Shown in pieces: positions 10,813 through 22,167 of a stretch of 64,000 nucleotides of DNA. Source of the DNA: Amoeboaphelidium protococcarum (Eukaryota; Aphelidiomycota; Aphelidea); contig JALECJ010000258.1 in assembly GCA_023515745.1 (NCBI GenBank), positions 1,244,501 through 1,308,500 of the forward strand, in the 5' to 3' direction. The translations under genes were made by a program, and so were the position numbers. Below the pieces are notes generated by a model that did not search any database, was not told the origin of the DNA, and saw only the letters and a list, made by a program, of their open reading frames with translations. Every line of letters begins with the position of its first letter. Within the stretch, counting starts at the first letter, position 1.

Positions 10813-11808
10813 ATGGCCCGCCGCTACGACTCTCGCACAACTATATTTTCGCCTGAAGGTATGCATATTGTATTGAGTTGGTCTAATAGTTGAATTGACG
10901 TTTTGTATGTTGTAGGCCGTCTGTATCAGGTTGAGTATGCTATGGAGGCAATCTCACACGCCGGCACAGCATTGGGTGTCCTGTGTCAGGATGGAGTTAT
11001 CCTTGCGGCAGAGAAGAAGGTTACCAGTAAGCTGTTGGATGATCAGGTTCGTTCCACCGAGAAAGTGTACCCAATTAACGACAACATTACGGTCGCTGTT
11101 GCCGGTATTACCGCTGATGCCACGATCCTCATTCAACATGCTCGTCTGGATGCACAGAAGCACTTGATGATGTATGGTGAGCAGGTTCCTGTTGAGTAGT
11201 TGGTGGAGAAAATGTGTGACTTGAAGTAAAGTTACACTCAGTATGGTGGTCTGCGTCCATTCGGTGTCAGTTTTCTGTGGGCCGGCTGGGATGACACGTA
11301 TAGACTGAAGGATTTGCGCTCCACCGCTATTGATAGTGCAGAGTAGGAGGGTGGAAGTAAGTCGGGTTTCCAGCTGTATTGCAGCGATCCTAGTGGTAAT
11401 TACGCTGGATGGAAGGCTCACTGTATTGGTGGCAACTGGGCTAGTGCTCAGTCTATTTTGAAGCAGGATTATCGCGACGATTTGACCTTGTTTGGTGATG
11501 GTAAGCCAGTTGTTCAAGAGCCTAAACAGCAACAGGGATCTTCCTCTTCTAGCGCTTCGGCTACTACTTCTACCCCAGCGGACCAACCATCAGTCAAGTC
11601 TGGCATAGAGTTGGTTCTAAAGTGTCTGAGCAAGACAATAGAAAGCACTTCGCTAAATTCTGAAAAATTGGAGATTGCTATAGTCGGACGTAAGTAGCTC
11701 AAGGATGGTTCTTCTACGGTTTATACGAAGGTTTATGAGCCGGAAGATGTCGATGCTATTCTGAAGCATTACGGTTATGTAAAGCCTGAATAATAGTAGG
11801 AAGCGTGA
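10813..11808 (+). CDS. PSMA4: 20S proteasome subunit alpha type-4 (PRE9/PSMA4)
   Basis: There are two exons, 10813-10858 and 10916-11808. The 57-nt intron 10859-10915 (GTATGC...TTGTAG) splits the Gly codon of [15 protein letters not shown], the universal alpha-subunit N-terminal motif. The first residues [16 protein letters not shown] are diagnostic of alpha4. [26 protein letters not shown] and [11 protein letters not shown] follow the family order. The 312-residue product is longer than usual (about 250-260). There is an insert of about 19 residues between GWD and GFQLYC, and a Ser/Ala/Thr-rich insert before the last helices. Alpha subunits form the outer ring of the 20S core and lack the catalytic Thr. 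The UMP1-like assembly factor is also in this window (55.3 kb). Confidence 0.95.
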
Positions 11809-11995
11809 TTTTACGGCACCCGTGTATATTCAATCCTTTTTCTTACCACCCCTCTGCTTTTTTACTTGTTATGTTTCCATTTTAGTTTATTCAGCAGATG
11901 TTGAAGAGCTATCAGGTGTAATTTTAGGTAATTATTATAATATGAATTACACCAACGGAATGGTCAGCACTAGAAAATCGACCAAAGGGCTTCTC

Positions 11996-12848
11996 TCAAA
12001 TACTGCAAGCAGACAGCTAGAGAGCAACACAATCATAAAGTTTCTACAAAGCAAAACACGCCGGATGATTGTAAAATGATCTCTTTAAGACTAAATAAAA
12101 TTGTTACCTTGAAGGAGTGTGTAAGTCATTATGTATTTCAGCCTGGATATACGGTCCAACGCTGGTCAACTTCATAAAATACGGAAACACAGTGGAACCA
12201 CCTACACCAAATGATATATAACGGCTTACAAAGAAACATTACAACAAGAGACTTACCCCATTGAGCCAAATATGAGTAAATGAATATTATATACTTTGAG
12301 TTATCTCCATGAATTAGCGACTGATTGTCCTGTTATAAAACAATATACTCATTTGTAGCACCAGCTATCCCATCACACGCCCGCTTCCACACATTAACAA
12401 AATCAATGATGAAAGTAATGATATTACTTTGCAACAATATCGCGCGGACAATCACCCATTAATCCATGTTGACCAGCAACCAACATGCCACAACAATCAC
12501 AAGCTTCCCAGTATCAAACAACGAAGCCATCAATGCGGAGGAGGTGAATATACCGTGACCATTGAAGATGAGTTCCAATATAATCTTGCCACAGAATGAG
12601 AATATCAGTGAGCACATAAGACTTTCCAAAGAGAGACACCATGAAGTTTTAATGTGCGCAGGAACATGGCGATCGACCAATTTGCGAATTTTCAGTGAAA
12701 CAGACAGAGTATATAAAGTAAACACCAACTAACTCTTATACAGCGTCTATGCCCAAGTTCCATACAATAAAAGATTATTAACATTCAACAACAAATCACT
12801 GCTCTAACTAATATTCAACCAGGCAACGTCAGATGGCGCTGAGGTCAT
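11996..12848 (-). CDS. Polytopic membrane protein resembling TRIC cation channels (TMEM38)
   Basis: Two exons, 12848-12257 and 12201-11996, flank a 55-nt intron (GTAAGT...GTGTAG). The product has 265 residues. After about 45 residues come several hydrophobic helices. Around VVACWLLVNMDQW, IIDFVNVWKRACDGI and FIYSYLAQWGGSTVFPYF, the order and spacing resemble TRIC channels, which have a W-Y-L/V segment, a basic lipid-contacting helix and a Gly-rich W-x-x-G-G-T segment. TRIC proteins are ER monovalent cation channels that balance charge during Ca2+ release. The resemblance is partial and from memory, so another small channel family is possible. It is convergent with the proteasome gene, 187 bp away. 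Confidence 0.5.
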
Positions 12849-13015
12849 TCTATATCAGATAAATCGTATGTATCTTATCTTTTGTGTATTGACTGAGAAT
12901 CACATGAGTTGAGTGACTGACTGCCGACAAGCGCGCCGATATTTTCATTCCTCCGTCGTCGACTTTCCTCTTCTTTCTCTTCTACCTCCTCATTCATTTC
13001 CCCGCCCAAGCTTTT

Positions 13016-13427
13016 ATGACGGACAACGTAACGTTCGGGACTTTTGGTATTTTATAATTATATAGAGATTATATTAATTGATTTATGATATCTTTACCCA
13101 TTATTATATGTAGATCCTTTCGCAAATGAAAAGTTGGAGAGCCAAGAAGATGCAACAGCCTCCTCAACTTCCATCATCCACTTGCGCATCCAGCAGAGAA
13201 ATGGGCGCAAGACTTTGACCACCATTACTGGGTTACCATCTGATCTGGACTAGAAGAAATTGTTGAAAGCATTCAAGAAGGTGTTTGCCTGTAATGGCAC
13301 TATTATCGAAGATGAAGAGCTCGGTGAAGTGATTCAGCTGCAAGGTGATCATCGTGCCAAGGTGCAACAATTCCTGGTTGAGGAGAAGATTGCCACCAAG
13401 GATCAAATTAAGGTTCACGGTTTCTGA
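13016..13427 (+). CDS. SUI1: Translation initiation factor eIF1 (SUI1)
   Basis: Two exons, 13016-13046 and 13114-13427, with a 67-nt intron (GTATTT...ATGTAG) after codon 10. The product is 114 residues, normal for eIF1. The SUI1 domain reads IHLRIQQRNGRKTLTTITGL, then KKLLKAFKKVFACNGTI, LGEVIQLQGDHRAKVQQFL and the C-terminal IKVHGF. An in-frame TAG falls at a position where Gln is acceptable (SDLDQKK). eIF1 binds the 40S subunit and enforces start-codon selection. Confidence 0.96.
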
Positions 13428-13855
13428 TATGATTTGTTAATTGCGACAATATATTAATAAATCTATTTTATGATTACAGTTTTAAATTCAGTTTTTACAT
13501 GTTTATGTTGATGGCGGGAGTTTGTTGACATTAACAATTTGATAAGACGATCTTCATATAGACATTGTGATCATTTCCTCTTACAGCGTGATGACTGAGT
13601 AAGAGCTCGCGCAATCTTGTTTTTCGTCGCACTTTGCGCGTCGCTGCTTCATTCTTCACTTGTCCTTGTGTGATCTTAAGCCAAAGAGAGACGCGCTTAA
13701 ATTTCAAAATCTTCAACCGACCGAAATTGCGCAAATTTTATTCGACAATTCTTTGAGAGTTCCATCCACGGAAAGGTTGTCCCGTTCGGTCAGTGATCTT
13801 TCTACTATCATTATAGCACTAAGAAAACTTATTCACAAAAACTCATTTTATAAAT
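13428..13855 (+). other. Intergenic, promoter region of the uL2 gene
   Basis: This is 428 bp between two plus-strand translation genes. It includes a pyrimidine/CG-rich patch around 13605-13650. Open frames here (13531-13734 minus, 13660-13884 plus) show no protein-like composition. I see no tRNA-like A/B boxes. Confidence 0.5.
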
Positions 13856-14623
13856 ATGGGTCGTGTTATTCGTGCACAGCGTAAAGGTCCTGGTGGAATT
13901 TTCAAGGCCCACACTAAGCATCGCAAGGGTGCAGCTAAGCATCGTGTTTTGGATTTTGCAGAGAGACACGGTTATGTTCGCGGACTTGTGAAGGAGATTA
14001 TTCACGATCCTGGTCGTGGTGCCCCATTGGCTAAAGTATAATTCAGAGATCCTTACAGATACAAGATGCGTACTGAGACTTTCATCGCTGCTGAGGGCAT
14101 GTACTCTGGACAGTTTGTGTACGTTGGAAAGAAGGCTAATCTGACCGTTGGTAACGTTTTGCCTCTGTCCTCCATGCCAGAAGGTACCATCATCTGTAAT
14201 GTTGAGTAGAAGGTTGGTGATCGCGGTTCGTTCGCCCGCTCCTCCGGTAACTACGCAACTGTCATTGGTCACAATACTGATGATGGAAAGACGCGTATTA
14301 AGCTTCCATCCGGTGCCAAGAAGGTTGTGCCTTCGCTGTCCCGTGCCATGGTCGGTATCGTTGCTGGTGGTGGTAGAATTGACAAGCCAATCTTGAAGGC
14401 TGGTAGAGCATATCACAAGTATAAGGCTAAGCGTAACTGCTGGCCAAAGACTAGAGGTGTGGCTATGAACCCTGTGGAGCATCCTCACGGTGGTGGTAAC
14501 CATCAGCATATTGGTCATGCTTCTACTGTGGCTCGCGACAGTCCACCAGGTAAGAAGGTTGGTTTGATTGCCGCTAGAAGAACTGGTCTGATCAGAGGTA
14601 CTAAGCAGCTGAAGACCGACTGA
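13856..14623 (+). CDS. RPL8: 60S ribosomal protein uL2 (RPL8/RPL2)
   Basis: The single-exon, 255-residue protein aligns along its full length with eukaryotic uL2. It begins [20 protein letters not shown], continues with YAERHGY-type RDFAERHGY sequence, [32 protein letters not shown], the invariant [17 protein letters not shown], and ends [12 protein letters not shown]. Two internal stops in the standard code (TAA in KVQFRD, TAG in NVEQKVGD) fall at variable positions and read naturally as Gln; other Gln codons are CAG. This gene is one of the cleanest proofs of the code. The sequence looks closer to fungal/opisthokont uL2 than to ciliate uL2. uL2 sits near the peptidyl-transferase centre of the large subunit. 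Confidence 0.98.
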
Positions 14624-14766
14624 TGATAATGTCAGTAATAAATAATTCAGTCTCAAAACAACTCTTTTTTATAAAAAGGATATCTATGTTATTAACGATC
14701 TATACTTTCTATTAAATATCACTTTTATCATCATCAATCCACTAAGAAAGAGATACTAATGTCGAA

Positions 14767-15564
14767 TCAGTGAGCGGGCACTTGAATAGCTCTGATTCTT
14801 CTCTTGGGCTTCAGCTTCGTATCCACGGTCAACTGTGGAGGCTTGGGCCGTCTAAGCTTCTTCTTCTCTTATAAGGTTGACAACGCAGCAGCTTACTACT
14901 CACTCACGCGTTCGAGTGTCTATCTAAATTCTATAATATCTATAACTTGAATTCCTGATATGGAAGGTCGCTTTGATTTCATGATGGTGCTCTATCGACT
15001 CGATTAAAAGACTGATGCCAAATGTGGATGTTACGATAACACTTTGCTATCTGTACGGAGTGGGACACTTGGACCGTTATCTGCAGTCTCTTTAATTGCA
15101 CCCAGAGGACTTGCACGAATCTACGCACCACCACCAGTGCCATAACCAGACAGTACATGAGGAGTTCGTCGCTCCAGACATGGCGTGGACGCAGACAGAG
15201 CTACCATTGAAGTGAACGGGGCATCTACTGATTAAGGAGAATCCTCACATATATCAGTAGATGTTTGGCGCGTCAAGGATTACTTACTGCTTTTGACTAC
15301 GGTCGCATTTTGATGATCTTGCTTCTTATCCGCGGCCTCAGTGCCCATAAATGACGTGCCATTCTTTACGATAAATACAAACAGCAAGATTGCACCAACT
15401 AGAGCTACACCCAGAGAAGTGCCAATGATTATACAGATTACCATTGTCGATGATGCCGCGCTCGACATTCCAGATGATGATTGCTATAAGCTGCCCTGAG
15501 ATTAAGCAGCACCGCCAGAGTTATAGGTTGTGTATAGTGTACGCGTTTACTATTTGTCGTCCAT
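14767..15564 (-). CDS. Single-pass membrane protein with long basic cytosolic tail, unknown
   Basis: The frame reads 265 residues from ATG 15564 to TGA 14767. The N-terminus is Gln/Ser/Thr-rich with no signal peptide. One strong TM segment lies at about residues 45-65 (MVICIIIGTSLGVALVGAIL then LFVFIVK). A hydrophilic tail follows, rich in Ser, Thr, Arg and Pro, ending in a basic cluster (EKKKLRRPKPPQL, KLKPKRRIRA). I recognise no domain. A GTAAGT at the end of the TM exon-like part could mark an intron, but the reading frame stays open without splicing. The start is the first ATG of the frame; upstream in-frame codons are mostly UAR. Confidence 0.6.
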
Positions 15565-15589
15565 ATATTATACTTGTCCTTAATACTAA

Positions 15590-15952
15590 TCATACTTTTA
15601 CTACTACTATTACTGTTATCTAATATTGTTTTTTGAAACAACTAGCGGGGAGGCAGCGACCATGGCCAGTTGCGATATAAACAAAATCAAAACAAGTGCA
15701 AAGCAATTAAAGCTCCACTTGTTCATTGTACAATTCTCTATAAGTCTATATTATTTAATTGATACTATTTCTAGTAATGACGCCAAGAGAAAAGCGTGTT
15801 TTATTAATGTGAGCCGAATTACTGCTGACGGCAACGTGATTGTGGAACTCATGATTTGGACCTCGCGATTCAACGCCGTGCTCTAATTGGATGTTGTAAT
15901 CTCCAAATTTTTCGTAAAATTCTTCGATGTTACAGCGATGATATTTAGTCAT
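15590..15952 (-). CDS. Small protein with weak dsRNA-binding-domain-like motif
   Basis: The frame is 120 codons from ATG 15952, which directly follows a TGA, to TGA 15590. The N-terminal half looks like real protein: NIEEFYEKFGDYNIQLEHGV, then ESRGPNHEFHNHVAVSSNS. This resembles the helix-beta-beta start of a double-stranded RNA-binding domain (a G-P-x-H-x-x-x-F-type motif), although the typical C-terminal KKxAK helix is missing. A plus-strand frame across the same region is also open but lacks motif sense. The gene is divergent from ALG7 with a 223-bp intervening promoter. An intron near the 3' end is possible. Treat it as tentative. Confidence 0.42.
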
Positions 15953-16175
15953 GCCACCTCATTTGTGTCATTCAGGCATTTGCATATTTCGTCACATCCC
16001 CGGTTAGTCTTTAAAGCTGAAGCGCTTTGTGTGAACAAATGGCAATGCTCGCGTATCAAACGTTACCGCCGCGAGAACTTTCCGCTTTACATTTTTAACC
16101 TGAAATCACCTTCAGTGCTACCTACAACCAGGAACGTAGTTATAAGGATTAGTTAATTCATTGTTATATATAGAG

Positions 16176-17669
16176 ATGGAGCAACATATTATCTGGATAT
16201 CGGGCTTATATTCTTTATTTGCTTTCCTGTTTGCATACAAGTTGTGCGGAAATAAGAATGTATGGCAGAGCTTTATCAAGTGTGGCATGTTTGGCACCGA
16301 TGTCCATAAGAAGGATCGACCTGTAATAGCTGAGTCTATCGGAGTATTATGTGGACTGGCGTATCTTGTGACACTCTTCCTCTTTATACCGATTCCTTTT
16401 ATGAGGTGGTTTATGGATGAGAATGTATCTTTGTTCATACAGCTATCTCATTCTAGGAACAAGGTGATCAACTATGCAGATTTCCCGTTTGATACATTCA
16501 CCGCCCTGCTCAGTGGACTTCTCTCACTATCCTGTATGCTCCTTCTGGGCTTTGCTGATGATGTTTTGGAACTGAAATGGAAGTTCAAGTTGATTCTACC
16601 GACCATTGCGTCCATTCCTATTCTGGCAGTGTATTTCACCACGTACGGTGTTACCAATATTGTTGTCCCGCTGCCTCTCCGCGATCTGGTTGGATACAAG
16701 TATTTAGACTTGGGAGTGCTTTACTATTCATATATGGGAATGTTGGCCGTATTCTGCACCAACTCTATAAATATAGTCGCAGGTATCAATGGCGTGGAAA
16801 CTGGTTAGACGTTGGTGATTACTCTGTCTTTGATCTTGAATGACCTCCTGTATATATTGCCATCTTTATAATCCCTCAATATCGTGGACACTGCAAGTAA
16901 TACTGTGGCTGCATTCAAGACTCATTTATACTCATTTTATATGCTTCTGCCTCTGTTTTCCGTCACTCTGGCTCTCCATATGTGGAATAGATACCCATCA
17001 CGGGTATTTGTTGGTGATTGTTTTTGTTACTTTGCTGGTATGTCTTTTGCATCTGTTGGCATTCTAGGCCGTATGTCAAAGACTGTACTGCTGTTCTTTA
17101 TTCCTTAAATCATCAACTTTGTATACTCTTGTCCGCAGCTGTTTAAGCTTGTGCCATGTCCTAGACATAGAATGCCTCGGTATGATAGTGAGCGGGATGT
17201 GCTGCTGCCTAGTATGGTGGATATTTCGGAAATTACAAAATGTTCAACGCCGAAAGATTCTCTTGCTTGGCTCATTGTCTAGGTGTTTTACTCTACTGGC
17301 ATCATTGGCGCGTACACCAGCGATAGTAATGACGATAAAGTGGTCAATGACGATCATTAGCTGTAGGATTCGACGCCCTCAAAGTCTTTGAATAAACGAA
17401 AGCGAAAGACTAGTGAACGATAAAAGCTTGCGTTATAAGAAGATTCTACCGCGTTGGAAAATAAATTGGCGGACCTATCATTTAAGCGATGTAAACTGAG
17501 CTAGGCGACTCATGTAAGCAATTTTACATTGATAAATCTAATACTCGTCTGGTTCGGTCCTATGCATGAAGCAACCACTACCAATTGTGTGATGGCGGTG
17601 TAAGTCGCGTTCTCTATTATTGCATTCAGTATCAGATACGGTTTAGTTCTGTACTTTTATCCTGAATGA
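16176..17669 (+). CDS. ALG7: UDP-GlcNAc:dolichyl-phosphate GlcNAc-1-phosphotransferase (ALG7/DPAGT1)
   Basis: The protein has 497 residues with about ten TM segments. It performs the first committed step of N-glycan assembly on the ER membrane, transferring GlcNAc-1-P from UDP-GlcNAc to dolichyl phosphate. Signature motifs are present in order: the cytosolic loop [16 protein letters not shown], the metal-binding [17 protein letters not shown], the nucleotide loop [26 protein letters not shown] and the C-terminal [16 protein letters not shown]. The region between the last two motifs (about residues 325-430) is enlarged and hydrophilic with many Lys, Asp and Ser, and contains UAR Gln codons. 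This loop is longer than in yeast and human enzymes. The stop is TGA at 17667. The next gene may start only 11 bp downstream. Confidence 0.95.
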
Positions 17670-17680
17670 AGGATTTATAA

Positions 17681-18376
17681 ATGTATTTTCTATATGCTTA
17701 TATTGAATTGTTATATAATGCTTTTTAGTTCTAAGCTTCAACTTTTGTGAAGTGCTATTATGAATGTATTCCGACATTTTCTACTTCAGTTAGTCTAGCC
17801 TTCTTTCTATCTGTTTATTAAAAGCAATGTGATGAAATGTAGACTATATCGCGTCAACATTCTGTGGCTGTGTTTGCCTGGTTTATGACAACACTATGCT
17901 GGATGATTGTAATGGCATTGCTAGGATTATCTCGTCCGGAGAGCCTTTAGTTTATACGACATGTCAATGACAAATTGTTGCATTTCTCGTGTTTAATGGT
18001 ACTAGGCGCGTTAATGGAAAGATCCATGTACACTTTGTGGTCGCTCAGTCCCACTGGTCAGTAAAGGGCATATAATAATAACATTATAGATTTATAAGAA
18101 CTTGGCAGTCCATAATCGCGACTAGTAAGCAGTAGACTGAGATATCGTGGACTCAATCGTGGATAGTAATAGTAATCTTACAAACCGGCAGCGGTCGCCT
18201 TCTTATTGTGTTTCCTCATGGCGATCATCTCCGAAAGCATTCAATCACAACTTTTCTATAGAACTGCAGACCCATTGGACGCGCTTTGTAACATACTCGG
18301 ATTGTCCACAGGAATCTCACTCTCTTTAGCACTGCGTTAATATGGATGGTGTCAATCTTGCTGTAATTGCTTTTGA
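17681..18376 (+). CDS. VanZ-like membrane protein
   Basis: The frame gives up to 231 residues ending at TGA 18374. The conserved part reads RHVNDKLLHFSCLMVLGALM, then PAAVAFLLCFLMAIISESIQ, followed by FYRTADPLDALCNILG. This is the VanZ/VanZ-like pattern (D-K-x-x-H-F, helix, E-x-x-Q, R-x-x-D-x-x-D-x-x-x-N-x-x-G). These are small multi-helix membrane proteins of unclear role, found in bacteria and fungi. The start is uncertain. The ATG at 17681 is given, but 17682-17727 (GTATTTTC...TTTTTAG) looks like an intron, so translation may start at a downstream Met such as that in DEMQTISRQ. Confidence 0.72.
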
Positions 18377-18603
18377 ATGAATCAATACTGTATATATGAT
18401 GTCACCTCTTGTGTCTTCTGTCTATCGTGGAAACCGTCATGGTCTCCAGTGTTTTCGATTCGATCCGCTCAAACGTTTTCGTTTCAGACACGAAACTCCT
18501 TTCTTCTTCTTCAATAACCGACTTTTTCATTACTCAAAATAACTTTGTATTTACATCCTGAATTACTAACTATACAGACTATATTTGTTGAATTTAAAAT
18601 AGT

Positions 18604-21291
18604 ATGGAACGTTGTGAGAGTATGATTGTGAATGATGGCTAGAATCCGCAACTAAACATCAAAATGAAAGATTATTTCAGTCCTCTGCCTATTGAGTCAT
18701 TGTTCATGAATAAGGAAGCAGATAATCGTGATATCAAGAGTTGTAACAATATTAATAGTGCTCAAGAGAAGCCTTAGACTGCAGAATAGAAAAATCAAGT
18801 TAAATAGCAATAATAGTAGTAGTAAGATTTTGACTAAACTTTTATGGTGGATGACAATCAGCAACTGAATATTGATTAGTCATAGCTGAGTATTGCCTCT
18901 TAGAATTAAATATTGCCGAGTAAAATTCATGGCAATAATGACTTTGATCTGTCTGTGATTATTATGGACTCTTTAGACGAGATGGTGGATCCGGGGAAAA
19001 TGTCACCTATTGGTTAATCATCGTTCAAAGATGATCGTATGGCGGATGGATCCGGTCACAATGGCTTTATAAATTAGTGCACTAATAATGATTCAAATTA
19101 ACCTTTGGAAAGTGGTGTTGTAAATGATGATAAACTATTTGCTTTCACTACTCCTTACAAGGCTTAGTCTACTTAAACGCCAGCTTTGTAGACGCCGTTT
19201 GATAATAAGAATGTCAAGAAGAACAGCTATGATACTGCTACCAGGTCGAGATTGAGTCAGTTGATTTGTGAACTGGATGATTTGGACAATATTGAATGTG
19301 GTGTTGATATGGATGTAGATGGAGGTGATAATAATATGAATTCCGATAATCAGTTATTAAAGGAGGAGGAAGATTAAAGTTTCATAATGCCTTTGAAGAA
19401 GTTGAAGATGAATGATAGTTATATAAGTGTTTAGGATGACACGGATAACGATGAAGGTGAGTTGCACAAAGCACAAGACAAAATATCTCAGTCGTTCAAG
19501 GAGGCTGTTGTTAGTTCTGGTCCAAATATATTCAATTTTGCCACTCCAAAAGCTAGTAGTAGTAAGTAGCTAACTGGTAGTGGTACATTGACTTTTAATG
19601 CTCACAATGCGAGATAACAGACTTCAATCATCAACACAAGTGGATTGCTGAACTTTAGTAAAGTACCTCTCGATGCTTCCGGAATGTAATCTGTGCGCGA
19701 TGACAATCTTAGTTAAGATAGTTAGAATTAGTAATCGTAGGAAATTGAGCGCGAATCGGTATAGTAAACCAATAATAAAGAAGACAATTATGAGTAGTTG
19801 GATGATACTCCAGCGCTATTTTAGTTGGCAGACAATGAGCAGACGTTTGACACTATTAAAACTGATACCTTGCTGTAGTATTAGATCCCGCTATCTCGCT
19901 CTAGTGTGAAAAATAGTGGTGGTGTTAGCATAAATTAGAAGCATCATACGCAAAGTATAATCTCTTGCCAGGCGTAGTCTTAATCCAAGTAGAAAACATT
20001 TGATCATTCAGAGAGTCTCCGTTAGTTTGAAAAGTAATTTGATGATATTATAACAATGAGATAAAGCAATATTGGTGTTTAAGTAGACTTGGATCGAACG
20101 CCTACTAGGAGGAACGTTTCTTTTAAATAAGAGTATGCGGGTATGCAGCAGTAGTCTGTGTTGTTGGAGAAAGCATTTCAGAAGTTGACTGCTGATAATA
20201 CTACTTATACCGACATTTAATCTCTTTCACGTAAAAATGAGGACGATAAGACTGATGATAATCAAGAAGTTTTGGCCGCTAGAAGTTGCTCTGAACTAGT
20301 TGTTTTGGATGTGAAGAGATTTTTGACTCACAGTTCTTATTACGTTAATCTATAACATCTATGTATAAACTGGATTGAAGGCATGACTCCTCTTGGGGAT
20401 ATGGAATTTGTGAAATAGTTGAAATCTTTACAGAGTCTGTATATCGTCGGACATAATATCAGTAATCTTCCAGAGTTGCCTACTTCTCTTTAGCTGTTGA
20501 ATGCTTCTTGTAATTTGATAAGTAGCGTTGACAGCGTTTATCAACTTTAAGTCTTGAGTCTTGATAATAATCCGTTAGAGTCACTGTCTATTCACTCTGA
20601 TACACTACAAGTTTTATCTTTGCTTAAGTGTCCATTGAGTTAGAGATTGGATTTATCTGCTGACTCCTTGAAGAAATTGGCTCTATCCTAAGCCTAATGG
20701 AGGTCATAAGACGCGATTAATTTTCTGTTTGGCAACCTGCCTCGAATGAAGTCTCTATAAGAACTGCATTTAATGGATATGAGATTAATGGAGATTCCTA
20801 GTTCGATAAAGTCTTTGAATTCATTGGAACGATTAAATTTCAATTCTAACATGATTGAAAAATTGCGATTTGTCGATGAATTGCCATCTCTCATCAATCT
20901 TGATGTCTCTAATAACAAGTTGCATGATATTGGCAAATGCTTGCGGTTCTTGAAGAAGATAAATTTGTAATAACTGTATCTTTGCGGGAATAAGTTTTCC
21001 AGTCAGTTTACTGTATTAGATGGTCTACTTAAGGAGCAGGTTCCGTAACTAGTGTAAAGCTCATTCTCCGCTGAAGCTGAATCCTCACCCTCTATAGACA
21101 TTGATAATAGTAAATAGTCTGCAGTAGACGATCTCACTTTTATCAATCACATATTCTACAGACATGCAGTGTTTAAAGTTCTCAAAATCCAATGGCTGGA
21201 TGGTTTACGCGTCGATAAAGCTGTAAGAATCAAGAATGAGAGGTAATATTAGCACGCAAAGAAGTAGCTGTCTCGTGTCTTGAGTTATTGA
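18604..21291 (+). CDS. Large Gln/Asn-rich protein with C-terminal leucine-rich repeats (Nud1/Cdc11-like)
   Basis: The frame gives 895 residues, ATG 18604 to TGA 21289, with over 60 UAR codons including a run near 18799-18826 coding poly-Gln. The N-terminal 570 residues are disordered and acidic with repeated TP sites (PFDNKN, TPYKAQSTQTP), suggesting kinase targets. From about residue 560 come leucine-rich repeats (LQSLYIVGHNISNLPELP, LQVLSLDNNPLESL, LPSLINLDVSNNKLHDIG), about eight in all. The C-terminal cap reads FYRHAVFKVLKIQWLDGLRV, which resembles the end of yeast Nud1 and S. pombe Cdc11, scaffolds of the mitotic-exit/septation network at spindle poles. Assignment to that family is inferred from architecture and the cap motif. 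Centriolin-like LRR proteins are an alternative. Confidence 0.62.
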
Positions 21292-21414
21292 TTGTTGTGT
21301 ATATTTTGAGCTACCGACTGATGTTTAGTGCTTGAATTGATTTAATGAATTTATGAAGATGATTTTAAGTTCTCGTTTGAGCAATATAATGCATAAATCA
21401 CATGATATAAAGTG

Positions 21415-22011
21415 TCAACATTAAACCAAGAAGCCTTGTTCAATGTATCTTTCAGCTTCGGAGCGCTTCATGTGCTCTTCGTGCCCAACTTTGATAATCT
21501 TCACCGTTCCAGATTCTGTTTCAAAGCTCAGATCCTTAACTGCGCGAACGCGTATGTAAAGAGACATTGGCGGCACCTGGCTACCCATCAGGTCCACGTA
21601 CTGCAGATTATACTTGTAAATTAATCTGCAATAGTCTAGATAATACGTCTACTCATCAGGTGATAGTAATTGCTGAATATTCTTATGAGGCAATTTCTTG
21701 CCGCCGCTCTCTGCGCGATTCTGCCAAGCCAGCTATTCAATCTTCTTCATTCTATGATGCATGTAGGTGAGAATGCACTATTTATTTCTCTGGATAGATT
21801 CAATTGCAACATTCACTTGAGCCATTTCATTTCCAGAAGGTTCCATTTGACTGCCGCTCTCTTGCAGATTATGCAGAATTTCTGTGCCATCGTTATGCAA
21901 TTTCACGATCTCTTGTACAATATACTTGAGGGAATCGCCATTGAACTACTTCAGTCCACTCCCACTACGCTTCAACTCCCTCAGCAACTTTATAGCCTCA
22001 TCACCATACAT
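21415..22011 (-). CDS. PSF1: GINS complex subunit PSF1
   Basis: The product has 198 residues, the expected length for PSF1. It starts MYGDEAIKLLRELKRSGSGL, the PSF1 N-terminal signature (M-Y-G-x-x-A-x-x-L-x-x-E-L-K-R). Next comes IQRNKQCILTYMHHRMKKIE, matching R-N-K-R-x-L-x-A-Y-x-x-x-R. The A-domain ends with LLSPDEQTYYLDYCRLIYKY. The C-terminal B-domain contains VPPMSLYIRVRAVKDL and ESGTVKIIKV. GINS with CDC45 and MCM2-7 forms the CMG replicative helicase. The gene lies 156 bp downstream of the CTF18 gene on the same strand, so two replication-fork genes are neighbours. Confidence 0.92.
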
Positions 22012-22167
22012 TTTGGTGAGTTATTTCTAACAGTGACTGAAATTGTTTATTTAGTGGACTTGGTAAATAGATGATTAGACTCGGAAGGATTAAAAAGTTG
22101 AAACAAGTAACTGTGACAAGAAGGCAAAAGACACCAAAATTTGGGTTAAAAATGACATACAGCATAT

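Noticed and set aside
15626-16175. Plus-strand open frame running into the ALG7 start
   Set aside because: It has no protein-like motif and overlaps both the minus-strand small gene and the likely ALG7 promoter.
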